From Megamerina dolium (lineage: Eukaryota > Arthropoda > Insecta > Diptera > Megamerinidae), in the NCBI GenBank assembly GCA_963854835.1, contig OY978526.1, positions 34,634,501-34,698,500 on the forward strand: 64,000 bases of DNA. The letters run 5' to 3'. How positions within the stretch are numbered: position 1 is the stretch's first letter; each line of letters opens with the position of its first letter. A program made the position numbers and the translations under genes. A model generated the notes under the pieces. It was not told the DNA's origin and ran no database searches. It saw nothing but the letters and a program-made list of their open reading frames with translations. This document shows, one piece after another, positions 45,942-58,200 of the stretch.

Positions 45942-46340
45942 TTAAACAATTTTCCAATGATCGACCTTTCTGTCCTTGATACAAATGCAATAATTTATGT
46001 CATCTTTTATTTTCATATCATTTGTCATATATACTTTTCTTACAGCTTCAACAATACTTGGGCAAGCCATTACATTCAATTTACATCTATCAAGTAGCAT
46101 TAATTTTTTGCCTATTCGCCAACCATAATTTTGACTCGTACACGGTGGTATTTTGTAATAGTTTCGCATATCGTAATCTTTTTTCTTTTGGATTTCACTT
46201 TCGTAGAATTTAATTTTTGGGCTATCGTCATCTTTTAAACATTCATGCCGCGCATAGAATTTTTCGGTTAAAATTGCAATCTTATAATTGGGATGGAACG
46301 TATGTCCATTGTTTTTCGGCAGTTCTTCACAACAAGACAT
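45942..46340 (-). CDS. Unrecognised 132-aa protein
   Basis: A single-exon frame from the ATG at 46340 to a TAA. It contains HTFHPNYKIAILTEKFYA, a charged middle (KIKFYESEIQKKKDYD) and PPCTSQNYGWRIGKKLML. There is no signal peptide or membrane segment. It has eight Cys, and its acidic/basic composition is unlike the surrounding AT-rich non-coding DNA, so it is probably a real gene. The xPPCTSQxxGW pattern loosely recalls small ciliary microtubule-associated proteins, but I cannot name a family with confidence. It lies about 490 bp downstream of the p31comet homologue on the same strand. Confidence 0.5.
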   Translation of the reverse strand: MSCCEELPKNNGHTFHPNYKIAILTEKFYARHECLKDDDSPKIKFYESEIQKKKDYDMRNYYKIPPCTSQNYGWRIGKKLMLLDRCKLNVMACPSIVEAVRKVYMTNDMKIKDDINYCICIKDRKVDHWKIV

Positions 46341-46825
46341 AGTTAAACAAACAATTTTAAAATTGTATTTCTAAACTGAAAGGTGAATCTTTATTTTGAG
46401 AAAAATTGTTTAAAAGCTTGACAATAATATGTAGAGGAATTAATAAAATTATGAAAAGTCGAAGAGTCACACTAAGCAGCGACTATCAATGTAGGTTCAT
46501 ATTTTTTGCAAATATAAAACAAAAATCTTAAAAGAAATATGTAATACAGTAAATGTAAAAAATATTGGAGCAATTCGTATGGTAATAATGTAATACAACT
46601 TCAACGCATATATTGTGATGTTCATCAAATCTACACTCTCGTCGACACATAGTTGGTGGATTGTTTTCTCATATCTTGCATAATTACCTAAATAAATATT
46701 TAAAACGAAGATGTATAATTTTACAATAAAACAATATAAGTTATGCAACTCGAATCGATTCATATTGTATATATTTTCTAAAGGTTCATGTTTTTTTAAT
46801 GCAGTAAATTCATTGATATTCTGTG

Positions 46826-47757
46826 TTACTTTGTCCAAATGCTAACACCTTTTATGATTTTTTCTCTAAATCCGCGCACTATAACATCAGCTTCCCACCA
46901 CGCGGGAGAACAATACGTTAATGCATCATCATTATCTACATCTTGGAATATCTGCTGATCGTCGCAGCACTTTAATGTTCTTATATCGACACTAAGTGCG
47001 CTTGTATGCTTAATATGAAGATGAATATCCTTACAACTAGGAGGTAACTGGCAAATATCTTTAGGAAATACGCGGTTCTTTGTATATAAATTTGGATGTT
47101 CCAGTATTTCTAATTCGAGATAAAGATTGGTAGGGCTTAGATTGTTGGAAAAAATAGGGTAGAGTTCCTCGTTTGATAGTAGTGTCCTGAAGAAAGAACG
47201 TTTTAGAACCACTTTTATAGTTAAAATAAGCCACACATTGTAACTTACAATACAGTCTGGTTTACAAGTGAATGTGATATACGGTGTCTGTCGTAATAAT
47301 GGTCCCGTGATACAGATTCTGTGGGTATGTGTATTGTATAAACTTCCTTTGGAGTAAACGTTGTGGCACCAAAAAGAAATCGTAAGCATTTAATTGAATT
47401 TTTGTCAAATATCCCATATATCAACTGAATCAAAAATTAAAGAAAAGTTTGACGAAACGAAACCAGGAAATATTTATTATTTCATACTTCTCTCATAGCA
47501 CTGATTGCTTCCTTGGTTTGAATTGCTTGTTCTTTTTGCCTTTGCAACTGAAAATTATCTGTAGTGTACACTTCTTGATTGCCTTGCTCATTTATAGACC
47601 ATCTGCTTACGAAGTAGTTGTATGTTTTAAACACTAAAGGAATCTGATTCCGCTGATAAAGCAAGAATTCAAGTATAGCGTTTACTATTTCAGCCAAGGA
47701 ACCTGCAGTTAGCACATCAACTTCTACATCCAAATCAAATTTTCGTGCCGGTGGCAT
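46826..47757 (-). CDS. MAD2L1BP: p31comet / MAD2L1-binding protein homologue
   Basis: Three coding exons, 47757-47488, 47424-47249 and 47186-46826, join in frame through GTATGA/CAG and GTAAGT/CAG introns and give 268 aa; human p31comet is about 274 aa. Diagnostic stretches are NAILEFLLYQRNQIPLVFKT near the N-terminus, FLFGATTFTPKEVYTIHIP in the middle and WWEADVIVRGFREKI at the C-terminus. These line up with the YQRQQLPLP, LSPKEFYELDL and FKGFRE segments of the family. p31comet binds closed MAD2 through a HORMA-like fold and, with the TRIP13 ATPase, disassembles mitotic checkpoint complexes. The short introns and full length argue for an active gene. Confidence 0.82.
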
Positions 47758-47889
47758 TTTTTCACAAACCGTATAATGTCTGACGCGGAAGATTCAAAAA
47801 AATCAGTAAACATCAAAATGTCAAACAAATTAATACCACAATTAAGAGATGCCACTTAATACGTTGTTGGTTGACAGCCAATTACGCTC

Positions 47890-48390
47890 GATGAAAGTAC
47901 TACTTGCTTTTGATAGAACATATAATTTTGACAGGCATAGAAAAGGGCATTAAAAGGGTGTATCATTTTGTTGAGAAAAGAAAACGCTATAAGGCTTCAT
48001 ATACATTGACGACAAGAACTACTAGAATACTCGACCATAAAATGGTGTCTGCTGCAACTGACGTCGTGTAGGCAGCTTGATTACAATGAAAGCGGTAACA
48101 GCGGACACTAAAAATATATATTGTTTCTGAAATACTTAGAAAATAATATTTTCACGTTTTAATATAAAAAAACCAAGTATTATACTTCTTTGTTTTGCTT
48201 GCGAATTAGAAATAGATTTGAATTGTGGACCATGTGCCAGCGTCACCACCATACGAAGTTTATCAGCCGTTGCGATTTTCTACGTATTGCTTGATATTGC
48301 TCCCAGAAAACCAATTTTTCATTTATACTAAAACTTCGTGTGGTAACATCTTCAAATTAAACGCATAGTTTGGGTCGGCGATCATTTTGT
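47890..48390. other. Spacer upstream of p31comet
   Basis: No gene or repeat was recognised. It probably includes the p31comet promoter. Confidence 0.3.
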
Positions 48391-48394
48391 AAGT

Positions 48395-48712
48395 TTCATG
48401 TCTCGCCGTACCTTAGTACTTTCCGATCTGTAGGTCATGGGTTCAATTCCCGGCTGCAGCACAACTTTCATATGGAACATATTTTTCTTTCTGATGGTAC
48501 CCACCAACACAATTTGCTATGGCAAAGCTTCTAAAATAACTCTGTGACAAAACTCAGAAAAAGTGATGTCACAAGGGTTCTGTCACCGGTTAAAATAAGT
48601 AAGACCCTTCTAATACTGTCCAAAATTTAACACTCATGACTGTACTGGAAGAGAAGATCCACCGGAGAGCCCTTTGGGGCATATAAGTGCTATATATATT
48701 TATTTTATTTTG
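48395..48712 (+). repeat. SINE copy, diverged
   Basis: The tRNA-like head is degraded (CTCGCCGTACC), but GATCTGTAGGTCATGGGTTC with the B box is intact. The body follows with CTCTGTGACAAAACTC, AAAATAAGTA and GAGAGCCCTTTGGGG, then an AT-rich tail. It is the same family as 35888-36248, with an internal deletion of about 35 bp. Confidence 0.7.
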
Positions 48713-49860
48713 TACTTTAAATTTAACCTATAAGAACTTGTATAGGCCGCTGAACTCCTTTTCTAGTATCAAACCCTTTATATTACTGCTCTTCAATAAG
48801 TTTTAAGTCTTCATTAAATGAGTGAATATTGTACAATAACTATATACTGTAAGATACAGAAAAAATAAAAATCTTGCCACATTACTTTAAGTACGATGTC
48901 AGTGTCCAAACATATACTGCAGATAAAAAAAGACGGCCAATTACGTTACCTTCTTACGAATATCTTATTAGATTACCCAACATGTCTATTTTAAGGAAGC
49001 GAATACTTTAATTGTGAAAATTGTGTAAAAGCGTGGTTAAAGCTAAAAAGCTTTGCTTTTTATTTCCTTTACTATTTACATAACTAGATGAGTAACCTGA
49101 GCTTCTGTTGACTGCCTGTAAAGTAATAAAATAAAAGAAATGGAATAAAGTGCAAAACTAAATTATCTTCCCAATACATATATTTCTTCTTATATCTTTC
49201 TTTTTAATCTTATGAATTGAAATGTATGCAATGCTTACATATTTGTTTACAAATCGTATGCGAGTTTTACAACTCGCAAATACAACTTTATTATGACGTA
49301 TACGCAAAACGAAAATTTCTTGGACTTCTATCAGTTCAATCCAAGGTATATTAACAGAGCTAGAGCAATGATAAGATTCCTCTTGGCTGCGCCATATATT
49401 GGGTGTTCAAAAAAGTTCGGTAACAAATTGACGGTAGATGACTTTAAAATGTAAAAGCACTAGCTTGTTCGAAAGGTGCCATTTTAAGCTTTATTCACTG
49501 CATGAATACACACGCTTTTGTTCTGTAATACGTTAAATAATATGTATATTTACTTAATTTATATTAGGGATAATTACTTTCATTTTTCTCAAAAAAGCCC
49601 AATAATTAATTTGTAATTTTTACCTTTCTGCTAATTTTCGGCATTTTTATTTTGTTCTTGTTAACAATAATATGTTGATTGATTACACGATATCTTGGTT
49701 GGTGCGTTCATATAATAATGCGTGTAAACGATATAAAATTATACTGTTTATATGATTGCATGAATCCCAGACACTGAAACTGATCTCTTTTGCTTAGTGT
49801 TCACATTCCTATACAATTTCACCGTTTTGTGCTAACGAATATTGTTGGGTGTTGGCTGTG
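48713..49860. other. Intergenic, no gene recognised
   Basis: AT-rich. A TTGGGTGTTCAAAAAAGTTC stretch at about 49408 resembles a mariner terminal repeat, but no partner repeat or transposase adjoins it. Confidence 0.3.
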
Positions 49861-49866
49861 TTGTTG

Positions 49867-49873
49867 TCAGTTG
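49867..49873 (+). promoter_or_regulatory. Initiator-like element of the SDR gene
   Basis: TCAGTTG matches the arthropod initiator and lies about 175 bp upstream of the SDR start codon. No DPE or TATA match was found at the expected spacing. Confidence 0.35.
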
Positions 49874-50044
49874 AATTCACCAAGTTACAGTCGGCGTTGA
49901 AGTATTCTACGAGTTTGGTACATAACTTGTTTTACGGAATTTCTTCTGTTGATTTTGAAGAAGATAGCATAACAAATTGTCAAGTTCATTTTTAAAATAA
50001 GGATTTTCTGCAAATATTGTACAGGTTTTCATATAAAATATAAA

Positions 50045-51479
50045 ATGGCAGAAAAACCTACAGTACTGCTGTTGGGAGGTAAGATCAGTGAAATCAGTAC
50101 TACTAATAAATTTTCTTATATTGCCGGCGTTGTGAAAATCTCATTTATTTGTGTTGAACATTTTCTGATAAAAAATAGGGTGCGGATTTATTGGACGAAA
50201 TTTGCTTTCTTATCTGGTGGAAAATGATATGACGCAAGAAATACGCGTCGTAGATAAGACTCCTCCTCAAATGGCGTGGTTGAATGAAAAACAATCGAGG
50301 TCATTTGATAGCAACAAGGTGGAGTTCTACAGTGCCAACTTAATAAATACCGGTAAGAGTATGACTCATACATACATTTTGATATAACAAAACCCACTCA
50401 TTTATCACAAGTTGCTATTTAAGCTTATTTAATATTCTAGCCTCCTGCAAGAGCGCTTTCGCTCCGCATGCATCGACTGGACATAATTGGGATATTGTTA
50501 TCAATTGCGCCGCAGAAACAAGACCCAATCAGACGGATGCTGTTTACAAGGAGGGCATTTTGAAATTAAGCACAAATTGTGCCAATGAAGCAGCCAATAT
50601 AAAAACGAAAAGGTTCGTTGAATTGAGCTCGGGCTGTGTGAATAGTTCCGAAAAGACAGCGTTGAAGGAAGATTGCAAACATGATCCTTGGACTAGCGTA
50701 GCCAAGAAAAAGCTCAAGGTGGAGAAAGAATTAGCAGCAATGAATGATTTAAGTTTCACAGTGGTGCGTTTGCCACTTGTTTATGGATTAGGTGATAAAC
50801 GATATTTAAGTAAGTATTTCAAATCACAATTCGTTTGAGTAAAAAAAAAATTATTTTTGCACTTTGATTTTCATCAGTGCCACGTATTATAATTGGCGCA
50901 ATTTATAAATATTTAAATGAAACCATGAAATTACTGTGGAACGATGCCATGTTTCTAAATACGGTGCATGTAGATGATGTTAGTGCAGCCATTTGGGAGC
51001 TAGCACAAAGTCCAAAAGCTGCAGGAGAAATTTATAATATCGTCGATGATTCCGAATCAACTCAAGGTTCTATAAGTGATATTTTAGCTGATATTTTTTC
51101 AATAAATGTCGATTACTTCGGCATTGTTATGTCTAACTTAACAAAGGTATATATATTTTAAGATAGATGTGCATTTTAATTTAATCATATACAATTTGTC
51201 TTCTTATAGCTCAGCCTAACTGATACTGTAGCCGAAATAAATGATAAACATATGACTCCGTGGGCAGAAATTTGCCAAAAGAATTATATAGTCAATACTC
51301 CATTGACTCCATACTTGGATGAAGAGCAACTGTATCATAAGCATTTGTTTTTGGACAACAGCAAGTTGAAGCAATTTGGCTATGTGTTGAAGGTGCCAAA
51401 ACTTACACGCGAACGTATAATGGAGATCATTAACGACTATGTTAGTCAAAATCTATTTCCAAAATCATTGATCTTATAA
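50045..51479 (+). CDS. NAD-dependent epimerase/dehydratase-like extended SDR
   Basis: Five exons, 50045-50078, 50179-50352, 50441-50809, 50878-51146 and 51210-51479, join in frame with GT-AG introns of 60 to 100 bp and give 371 aa. The Rossmann nucleotide loop is split by intron 1: VLLLGG|CGFIGRNLL, the GxxGFIG signature of extended SDRs. NCAAETRPNQTDAVY, FVELSSGCVN and VVRLPLVYGLGD follow, then a C-terminal substrate half (NTVHVDDVSAAIWEL, EIYNIVDDS). The usual catalytic YxxxK is not obvious: the position after the SSG segment reads WTSVAKKKLKVEKEL. It may therefore be an atypical SDR with altered chemistry. I do not know the fly orthologue's name. It is convergent with Gdh. Confidence 0.85.
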
Positions 51480-51739
51480 TAAGTTCTTATGAAACTAAAT
51501 GGTGCGCAATTGCAACTAAATCGTACTCGTATTAAAATACAATCTATAGATTGGATTCTCTTAAAGTGTACTTATAGTATTATAACATTTTATGTCTTTT
51601 CAAATCGAATAACCAACATAATTACTTCAAGTACGACCATTTGTCATATATCTACCTATTATACATACCACATATATTCGTGCCAAATCGTGATTATTAT
51701 ATTTTTATACTTATACATACCGATTTAAAAAGAAATTAT

Positions 51740-51745
51740 AATAAA
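51740..51745 (+). terminator. Poly(A) signal of the SDR gene (AATAAA)
   Basis: AATAAA lies about 260 bp after the SDR stop codon, in an AT-rich 3' region shared with the convergent Gdh gene. Confidence 0.45.
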
Positions 51746-51783
51746 GACAACAACTATATAATACTAAAAAAGGAAACATTTGT

Positions 51784-51789
51784 TTTATT
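51784..51789 (-). terminator. Candidate poly(A) signal of Gdh (AATAAA on the minus strand)
   Basis: TTTATT on the plus strand, about 480 bp beyond the Gdh stop. The SDR and Gdh signals are only about 40 bp apart, so the two 3' ends may overlap. Further TTTATT copies occur just to the right. Confidence 0.4.
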
Positions 51790-52267
51790 TTCTTTAAGTT
51801 TTTATTTTCTTGTTTATTTTTTATCATTTAGATTTGTTTTACAATGTAAAATGACGACACGACTTTTATATTTCATTAAAATGAACTGGTTAATGTTATA
51901 GTAAAATGCAATTGCTTCACTTTTTCAACTTAAATAAGTTAGATATCAACAAACAAACAAAATTAAATACATTTAGATAGATACATAGAATTTGACAAAA
52001 AAAAGGATCAAAATTAAATTAACACAAATAAATGAATAATAAATATGTAAGCAACTGTGCCTGACATTATTTCTCTGTTGCATTGGATAGTTTAAAATAA
52101 TGGCAGGACTCAGTGATTGCTTGCACCAAATCAAACTTGTGTGAATACATAAAGATGTAGGTGTAGTTGCTATTTTCGTGTGTGTGTGTGAGCTTTAAAA
52201 TTTCACATGGTAGTACTTAAGCATCTAGAAGCGAATCTAGTTTGGTGATCTGTTTGCTATAGACGTC

Positions 52268-55200
52268 TTAGAATGCCAAACCAGCATCACGATAAGTGGT
52301 GAATATTTTTTCAATTGAATTGACATAGGCAGCAGTTCTCAAATCTAGACCCAAGTTGTATTTCATTGCAGTTTTCATGATGGCGCGAGCTGAGCGTTCC
52401 ATTGTGTAGTCCAGACCGGAATGGACAATATCTTTTTCAGAAGCACCAGAAATACGTTTCTGGAATGATTCTGATGGTGTGACCGGGATGCGGCCACCAA
52501 CGCGTCCAAAACGACGTTCCAGTGATTCTTGCACCGATTCTACAAATGAGTACACACATAAGCGAAATTGTTTTTCTTGAAATAGTTATGCATAAATGAT
52601 TTTTCATTGTCATTTTACAAAAAAAGCATAAAAGCAAAAAATATGAGGCAATGAGGATCGTCTTCACAGAACTTTTGAGTGCAGATTAGTTACCAAAGAA
52701 AACAAATGATAAGAGAAAAGCCCATAACAAAAAACGTGCATTGGTCTATACAAACATATGTTCAAGATAGTAATTTAAAAATTCAACATAAATTACAAGC
52801 TAATTTTGAGGTAGTTTGTTTGTTTTTTTTTTTTAATAAATTCATTCCATTTCTTTATCTAAAAAGGTTTGTCGTTTCTAAGATACGCAGCACAACACTA
52901 CATACAATAAAAAAATACCAGATTGGTTAAGTAACGCAAAGGAATAGTGGGGGTGGATGGAATGAGGATCAAAATGAATTATGTATGCAATGATAAAAGA
53001 AGAATAAGAGAACTGTACCGTCTAAAACAAATCTTTCAATGGACTGTTGGACTGAGGCTAAATTGGTAATAGAAGAACGGAAAAAAGATAAATCAAATTA
53101 CTAAAATGAAGATAATTTTGTCAACAAGTTTGTTGCTTGTATGTATGTAAGTACAACTAAAGTAGAGAAATGATTATATTTTTGTCAACAAACTAAATTA
53201 GAAATACAATGGCGCAAATTCAGCGTCAAGATTAGGCTTCCACTTGATTTTAGTATCGACTTCTTGAGTAGATTCTCATTTTCAAGTTGAAACTAAATTT
53301 CGACTGTGCTTATATGCGCTAATAGCTTTAATTATATTAGCATGTCCTTTGATATTATTTAATTAGAATTAGAAAGCATTTTGTTGTTTTTGATATTTAT
53401 GAAGAGTTATGAAATTATAGGCAAATGTATAGAGTTGTAAATAAAGAAAAAGCTTTTAGAAAACAAGCGCTGTTCAATTGCTTTCTCCTGTGTGATAGCA
53501 TCAAATTACTTGGGGAAATTGCTTGAACAATTTTGACTTACCCAAAAGATGATAGTTGGATTCCCGTTCATATTTGAATGTTAAACGTCCATACGATACA
53601 TGATTCAAGTTCTTCAGCCATTCGAAAAATGACACTGTAACACCACCAGCATTAATATACAAATCTGGTATGACCAAAATATTGCGATCAATTAGAATTT
53701 GATCAGCAGCTGGTGTGGTTGGTCCATTGGCTGCTTCAGCAATAATCTTAAATATAGTTATTTAGGTTATGAAATGTATTAAAACATCATGTAATTGAAA
53801 AAGCACAATACCTTGGCTTGAATTTTATGAGCATTTTCACTTGTAATGACTTTTTCAACTGCAGCTGGGACAAATATATCGCATGGTTCGAACATTAAGT
53901 TTTCACCTTCATATGCTTTGGCATTGGGGAAACCAACGATAGTACCGTGTTCATTCTTGTAATCTTCCAATAGCTATAATCGAATGTAGAATATAACCGA
54001 ATTAATATCTGGTCGACAATCATCAATCCACTAGTAAAGCTTACTTTGGGATCAATGCCCTCTTGATTGTAAATTGAACCATCATGTTCAATGATACCGA
54101 CACAAGTGGCTCCAGCACGTGTCAAATAACGGCAAGTGTGCAGACCGACATTACCGAAACCTTGAACGATGAAAGACTTGCCACCCCAACCGGGCGTAGT
54201 TCCTGCAAGATACACATTTTATTAATACCTTACATTGCCATGTACAGATTCACAACTTACCAATCATACTCATATAGTTAGCCTCATTGATGAAATTCTC
54301 CAAACCATGGAATACACCACGACCAGTTGCTGAGACACGACCATGAATACCACCTTGATTGATGGGCTTGCCAGTAACGCAGGCATGAGCATTAATATCC
54401 AAGTGTCCAATAGTCTTGGCATATGTATCGGCAATCCAAGACATTTCACGCTCACCAGTGCCCATATCAGGTGCCGGTACATCTACACCGGGACCAATGA
54501 ATCCCTTCTTGGCCAATTCAAGTGTGAATCGCCTTGTGATCTTCTCTAATTCATGCTCAGAATATTCCTTAGGGTTGATTTTGAGACCGGCCTTGGCGCC
54601 ACCGAAGGGCACATCGACACACGCACATTTGAAGGTCATCAAAGCCGATAAGGCTTTGACCTCATCGCGGGAGACATCCAACGAAAAGCGAATACCTGCA
54701 AACGAAGCGTACATCCATCATAAAAATATGTTATAGTTTAACATAATTGAAATTTATAAATATTATGGGAACAAATATTTCTGCATGGCCCATAGATTAA
54801 TATTAAAATATTATTTTTTGGACTGAAATATAAATTATTTTGAGTTTTTAAAAATAATTTTTCAAAGTTTTTAACTTAGAAGAAAAATTCCTTCTTGCGG
54901 TGGTGTTTTTTTTACGCTTAAAAAACCCGTTTTTGTCATTCATGGCTGTCCAAAGTGAAATAAGACTCATCGTCCATAATATTCGTTACATCATCCTTTG
55001 CGTGAATTTTAAATGATTTTTTTTAATGAGATTATAACGCAGTTATTTTGTACTTTTATTTGTTTTTGTATCTATATTTACTGGAGAAAAATAAATGGAA
55101 ATTGATACTCCAAAAGTTTCGTTGGCACGTTCTATTTGCCTTTAGAAGTGGAATTCACAATGTAAGAACTTATTTTGCGCGAAAAAAACCGCACGCAATC

Positions 55201-58200
55201 CAAAAAAGACCTTCAAAATTATTATGGAGAATCTTCATCATCCATTGGAATCATCCAACATTTAATATATGCATTTGTATCAGAACAAATGACATCGAAA
55301 GTTATGGACGCCAAATTTAATAGAAACACACAATAGAAATTGTCAAACAACCTATGATATGACGATCGGTGAGTGAAGATGCGCAAATTTTAAGCAAAAA
55401 TTTACATCCATCTTCACCATCGATTGGAATCATCAACCATTGAATATAGGTGCAGTTGTATAAGAACAAGTGACGTCGAAAGTTATGGACGCCAAATTTA
55501 GGTGACCAGGATAGAAATGGTGAAAAAAACCTACGATATGAGATTGGACGATCGGCGAGTCAAGGTGCGCAAATTTTAAGCAAAAACGACCGTAAAAGTC
55601 CTCAGTAGCAATGGTCAAATTGCATGAATTATGTTAAGAATTGCTCCCTCATCTAGTATATTCTTCAGATTTATCCCAACATGAAGAAATGGATCGTCGT
55701 TAAGAGGTTTTATTCGAATAAAGGAGTCATTCAACAAGTGACAATTAAATTCGTATTATTTGAATGGCAACGAAAAATTGCAGATACGTTGGACAAAGTG
55801 TATCGAGCTAAAAGGAGACTTTGTTGAAAAATAAAAATTTTTTTTGCAAATAGCGTGCTCCTTTTTCAATGTTTAGTGACTTATTAATTTACTATTCTAT
55901 TTTATTTGCTATGTGCTGCTATAATAAGTTCTTTCTTGATAACTGATGACTGATGTGTTTGTTTTAATACCTACTCTTTATTGCTGTTCGGTAATAGAAA
56001 AAAAGAGAAGAATTCCACCCATCTTGCAAATTTAGTTTCAAAAACAAATAGAAAAATGCTTCTAAACATAAAACACCCTTAAGATAATTTACAAAAGGCT
56101 TTTAAAAGATGCCTAATGTTAATCGAAAAGTCATATAAACAGAAGTTATCCAAATCATCAATCATCAATATAATTAAATAGAAATCCAATAAAATAGGAT
56201 CTAAGTTAAACTTTCTTATGGATATTGGACTTAGAGACATACTCTTGGTCCAAGATGGGGTGCACAATAGACCTAGGGTCGCTGTGCAACACAACCCTTG
56301 AATAATAATTGTAATAGAATTCCCTCCAGTGTGCACTCGAAAAAGGGGAAAAAATTCACACAAAACACTGCTTCTTTTGAGTTTTTGGTGCGCATTAATT
56401 TTGCAATCGTCTATGTGAGATTTTTAATTTTTTCCAAAACATAATATTTCAAAAGAAATACCTATTGATGATTAGCAAATTTGAAGCAAATAATACAGCA
56501 GAAGAAAGCAATTTTTAAAATTAAAAATAAACAAATAAAAAAATAAAATCCAAACAAAAAATAAAAAATTGTTTATCTTCAAAAAACAAAAAAATTTTTT
56601 TTTTTAAAATACGTTTTTATATATAGCATACAAAATGGAATCCAAAAAATGAAAGGTGACAACGTAAAATGAAACATATGTACCTATAATGTAAGTGCGT
56701 GGTTGAACTTGGACGAGCACCTATGTATACAGAAACCAATAACAAGTCTTTGCAAAAAGTTGTCACATAAAAATAAGTTTATTTCTTATACATTTACAGC
56801 ACCTCAGCGATAGCCAAAGGGGCTCGATCATGGGGTGTGTGCATACGTTTCTCAAAACTATAAATAAATATTTATATATGTATGTATGTATGGGTTATGA
56901 CGGGTACGTGTTTTTTGACAAGTGGTGAATATTCAATGAAAGGAACCAGTTTATGTATGTACAATCAGGTGACCTATAACAGAAATACGCATATATTATT
57001 TCAATTGTTTTCAATTTTGAGTGTCAAAAAATTTAACAAATTATTTCAGACTTTAGTGAATAAACATTTTTTAATCTGAGCTGATAGAGCTTATTGAAAT
57101 TTTGATATTGTACATATATAATCTCTACATATATACATGGAAGTAAGAATAATATGTAGAAAATAGTTAAACAGATCAATATGAACACCTGTGAGAATGC
57201 AAAACCCCCATGCAGGAAGTTATTGCCAACAATGCAGCACATGTTTAATCTAATTTTATTATATTTTTAAAATGGTGAGAAAAAGCTACCTAGTTGGGCA
57301 CTTTCCAAGCACGCATACACATTCTAAATTTAAATCTATAGGTACTAGTAATGTTAAAATTTGTTGGCACAGACACTTCTGTTCCCATACGAACGAATGA
57401 ACCAAATTTTCAAAAATTGAGTCACGAGTTTACAAATTCAATTGCATTGAATCACATGAATATCATTTACATGTTCTCTTTCTGTTCAATACAACATCTG
57501 CACCATATATACATACATATGTATATGCAAATATATATGTAGCAATCGAATGTAATGTTTGTAAACAATTTGGAGAATGCACTGTCATACAATCAGCTGT
57601 CCAATGAACTGCAATGCAGTGTTGTAACCATGTGTTCTCAAACATTTAGCTCTATTCAGCTAAATAATAGTTTTAATTCAGTCAATTAAAGTAATTTTTT
57701 TTCATTTTATAGAGAATATCGAATATTTTAAAATTGCCATGACATAATAAACTAGGTATAACGAAAAAGAAGTATTTAAAAAATTTATTGTTATTGCTAA
57801 TGCTAATCTTATTTTTGTCACGTTTATTCATCGGTGTAAAGTACTGTATATAGCGGTATATAAATGCAAGTATATGACGGTAACAAATTTGTCGGTGTTT
57901 TTAAAAATATATTATCTAAATTATAATTTTCTGTCGGCTGTATATTGTATTTACATGAATATAATTGATTCGGATGCTATGAAATTATATTTTCAAATTT
58001 TTTTACTTTAAATTAAATAATTTACATATATAATTTACATATTTCCTATAAATGTGCACATATGTTGACAAAAGTAATTGAATACAGCGTGTGAAATCGA
58101 TAAAACGTCCTCATTGTAGTAGGCAATTCGTTAAAAGCAATATTTGAACAATTAGCAAGAATGAAAACAAAAAAATGATTTTTTAAATTATTGCTTTTGT

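Noticed and set aside
46497..46838. Minus-strand ORF just after the p31comet stop
   Set aside because: It begins at a TTG inside the last codons of p31comet, runs through very AT-rich 3' sequence and has no family similarity. It is most likely chance.
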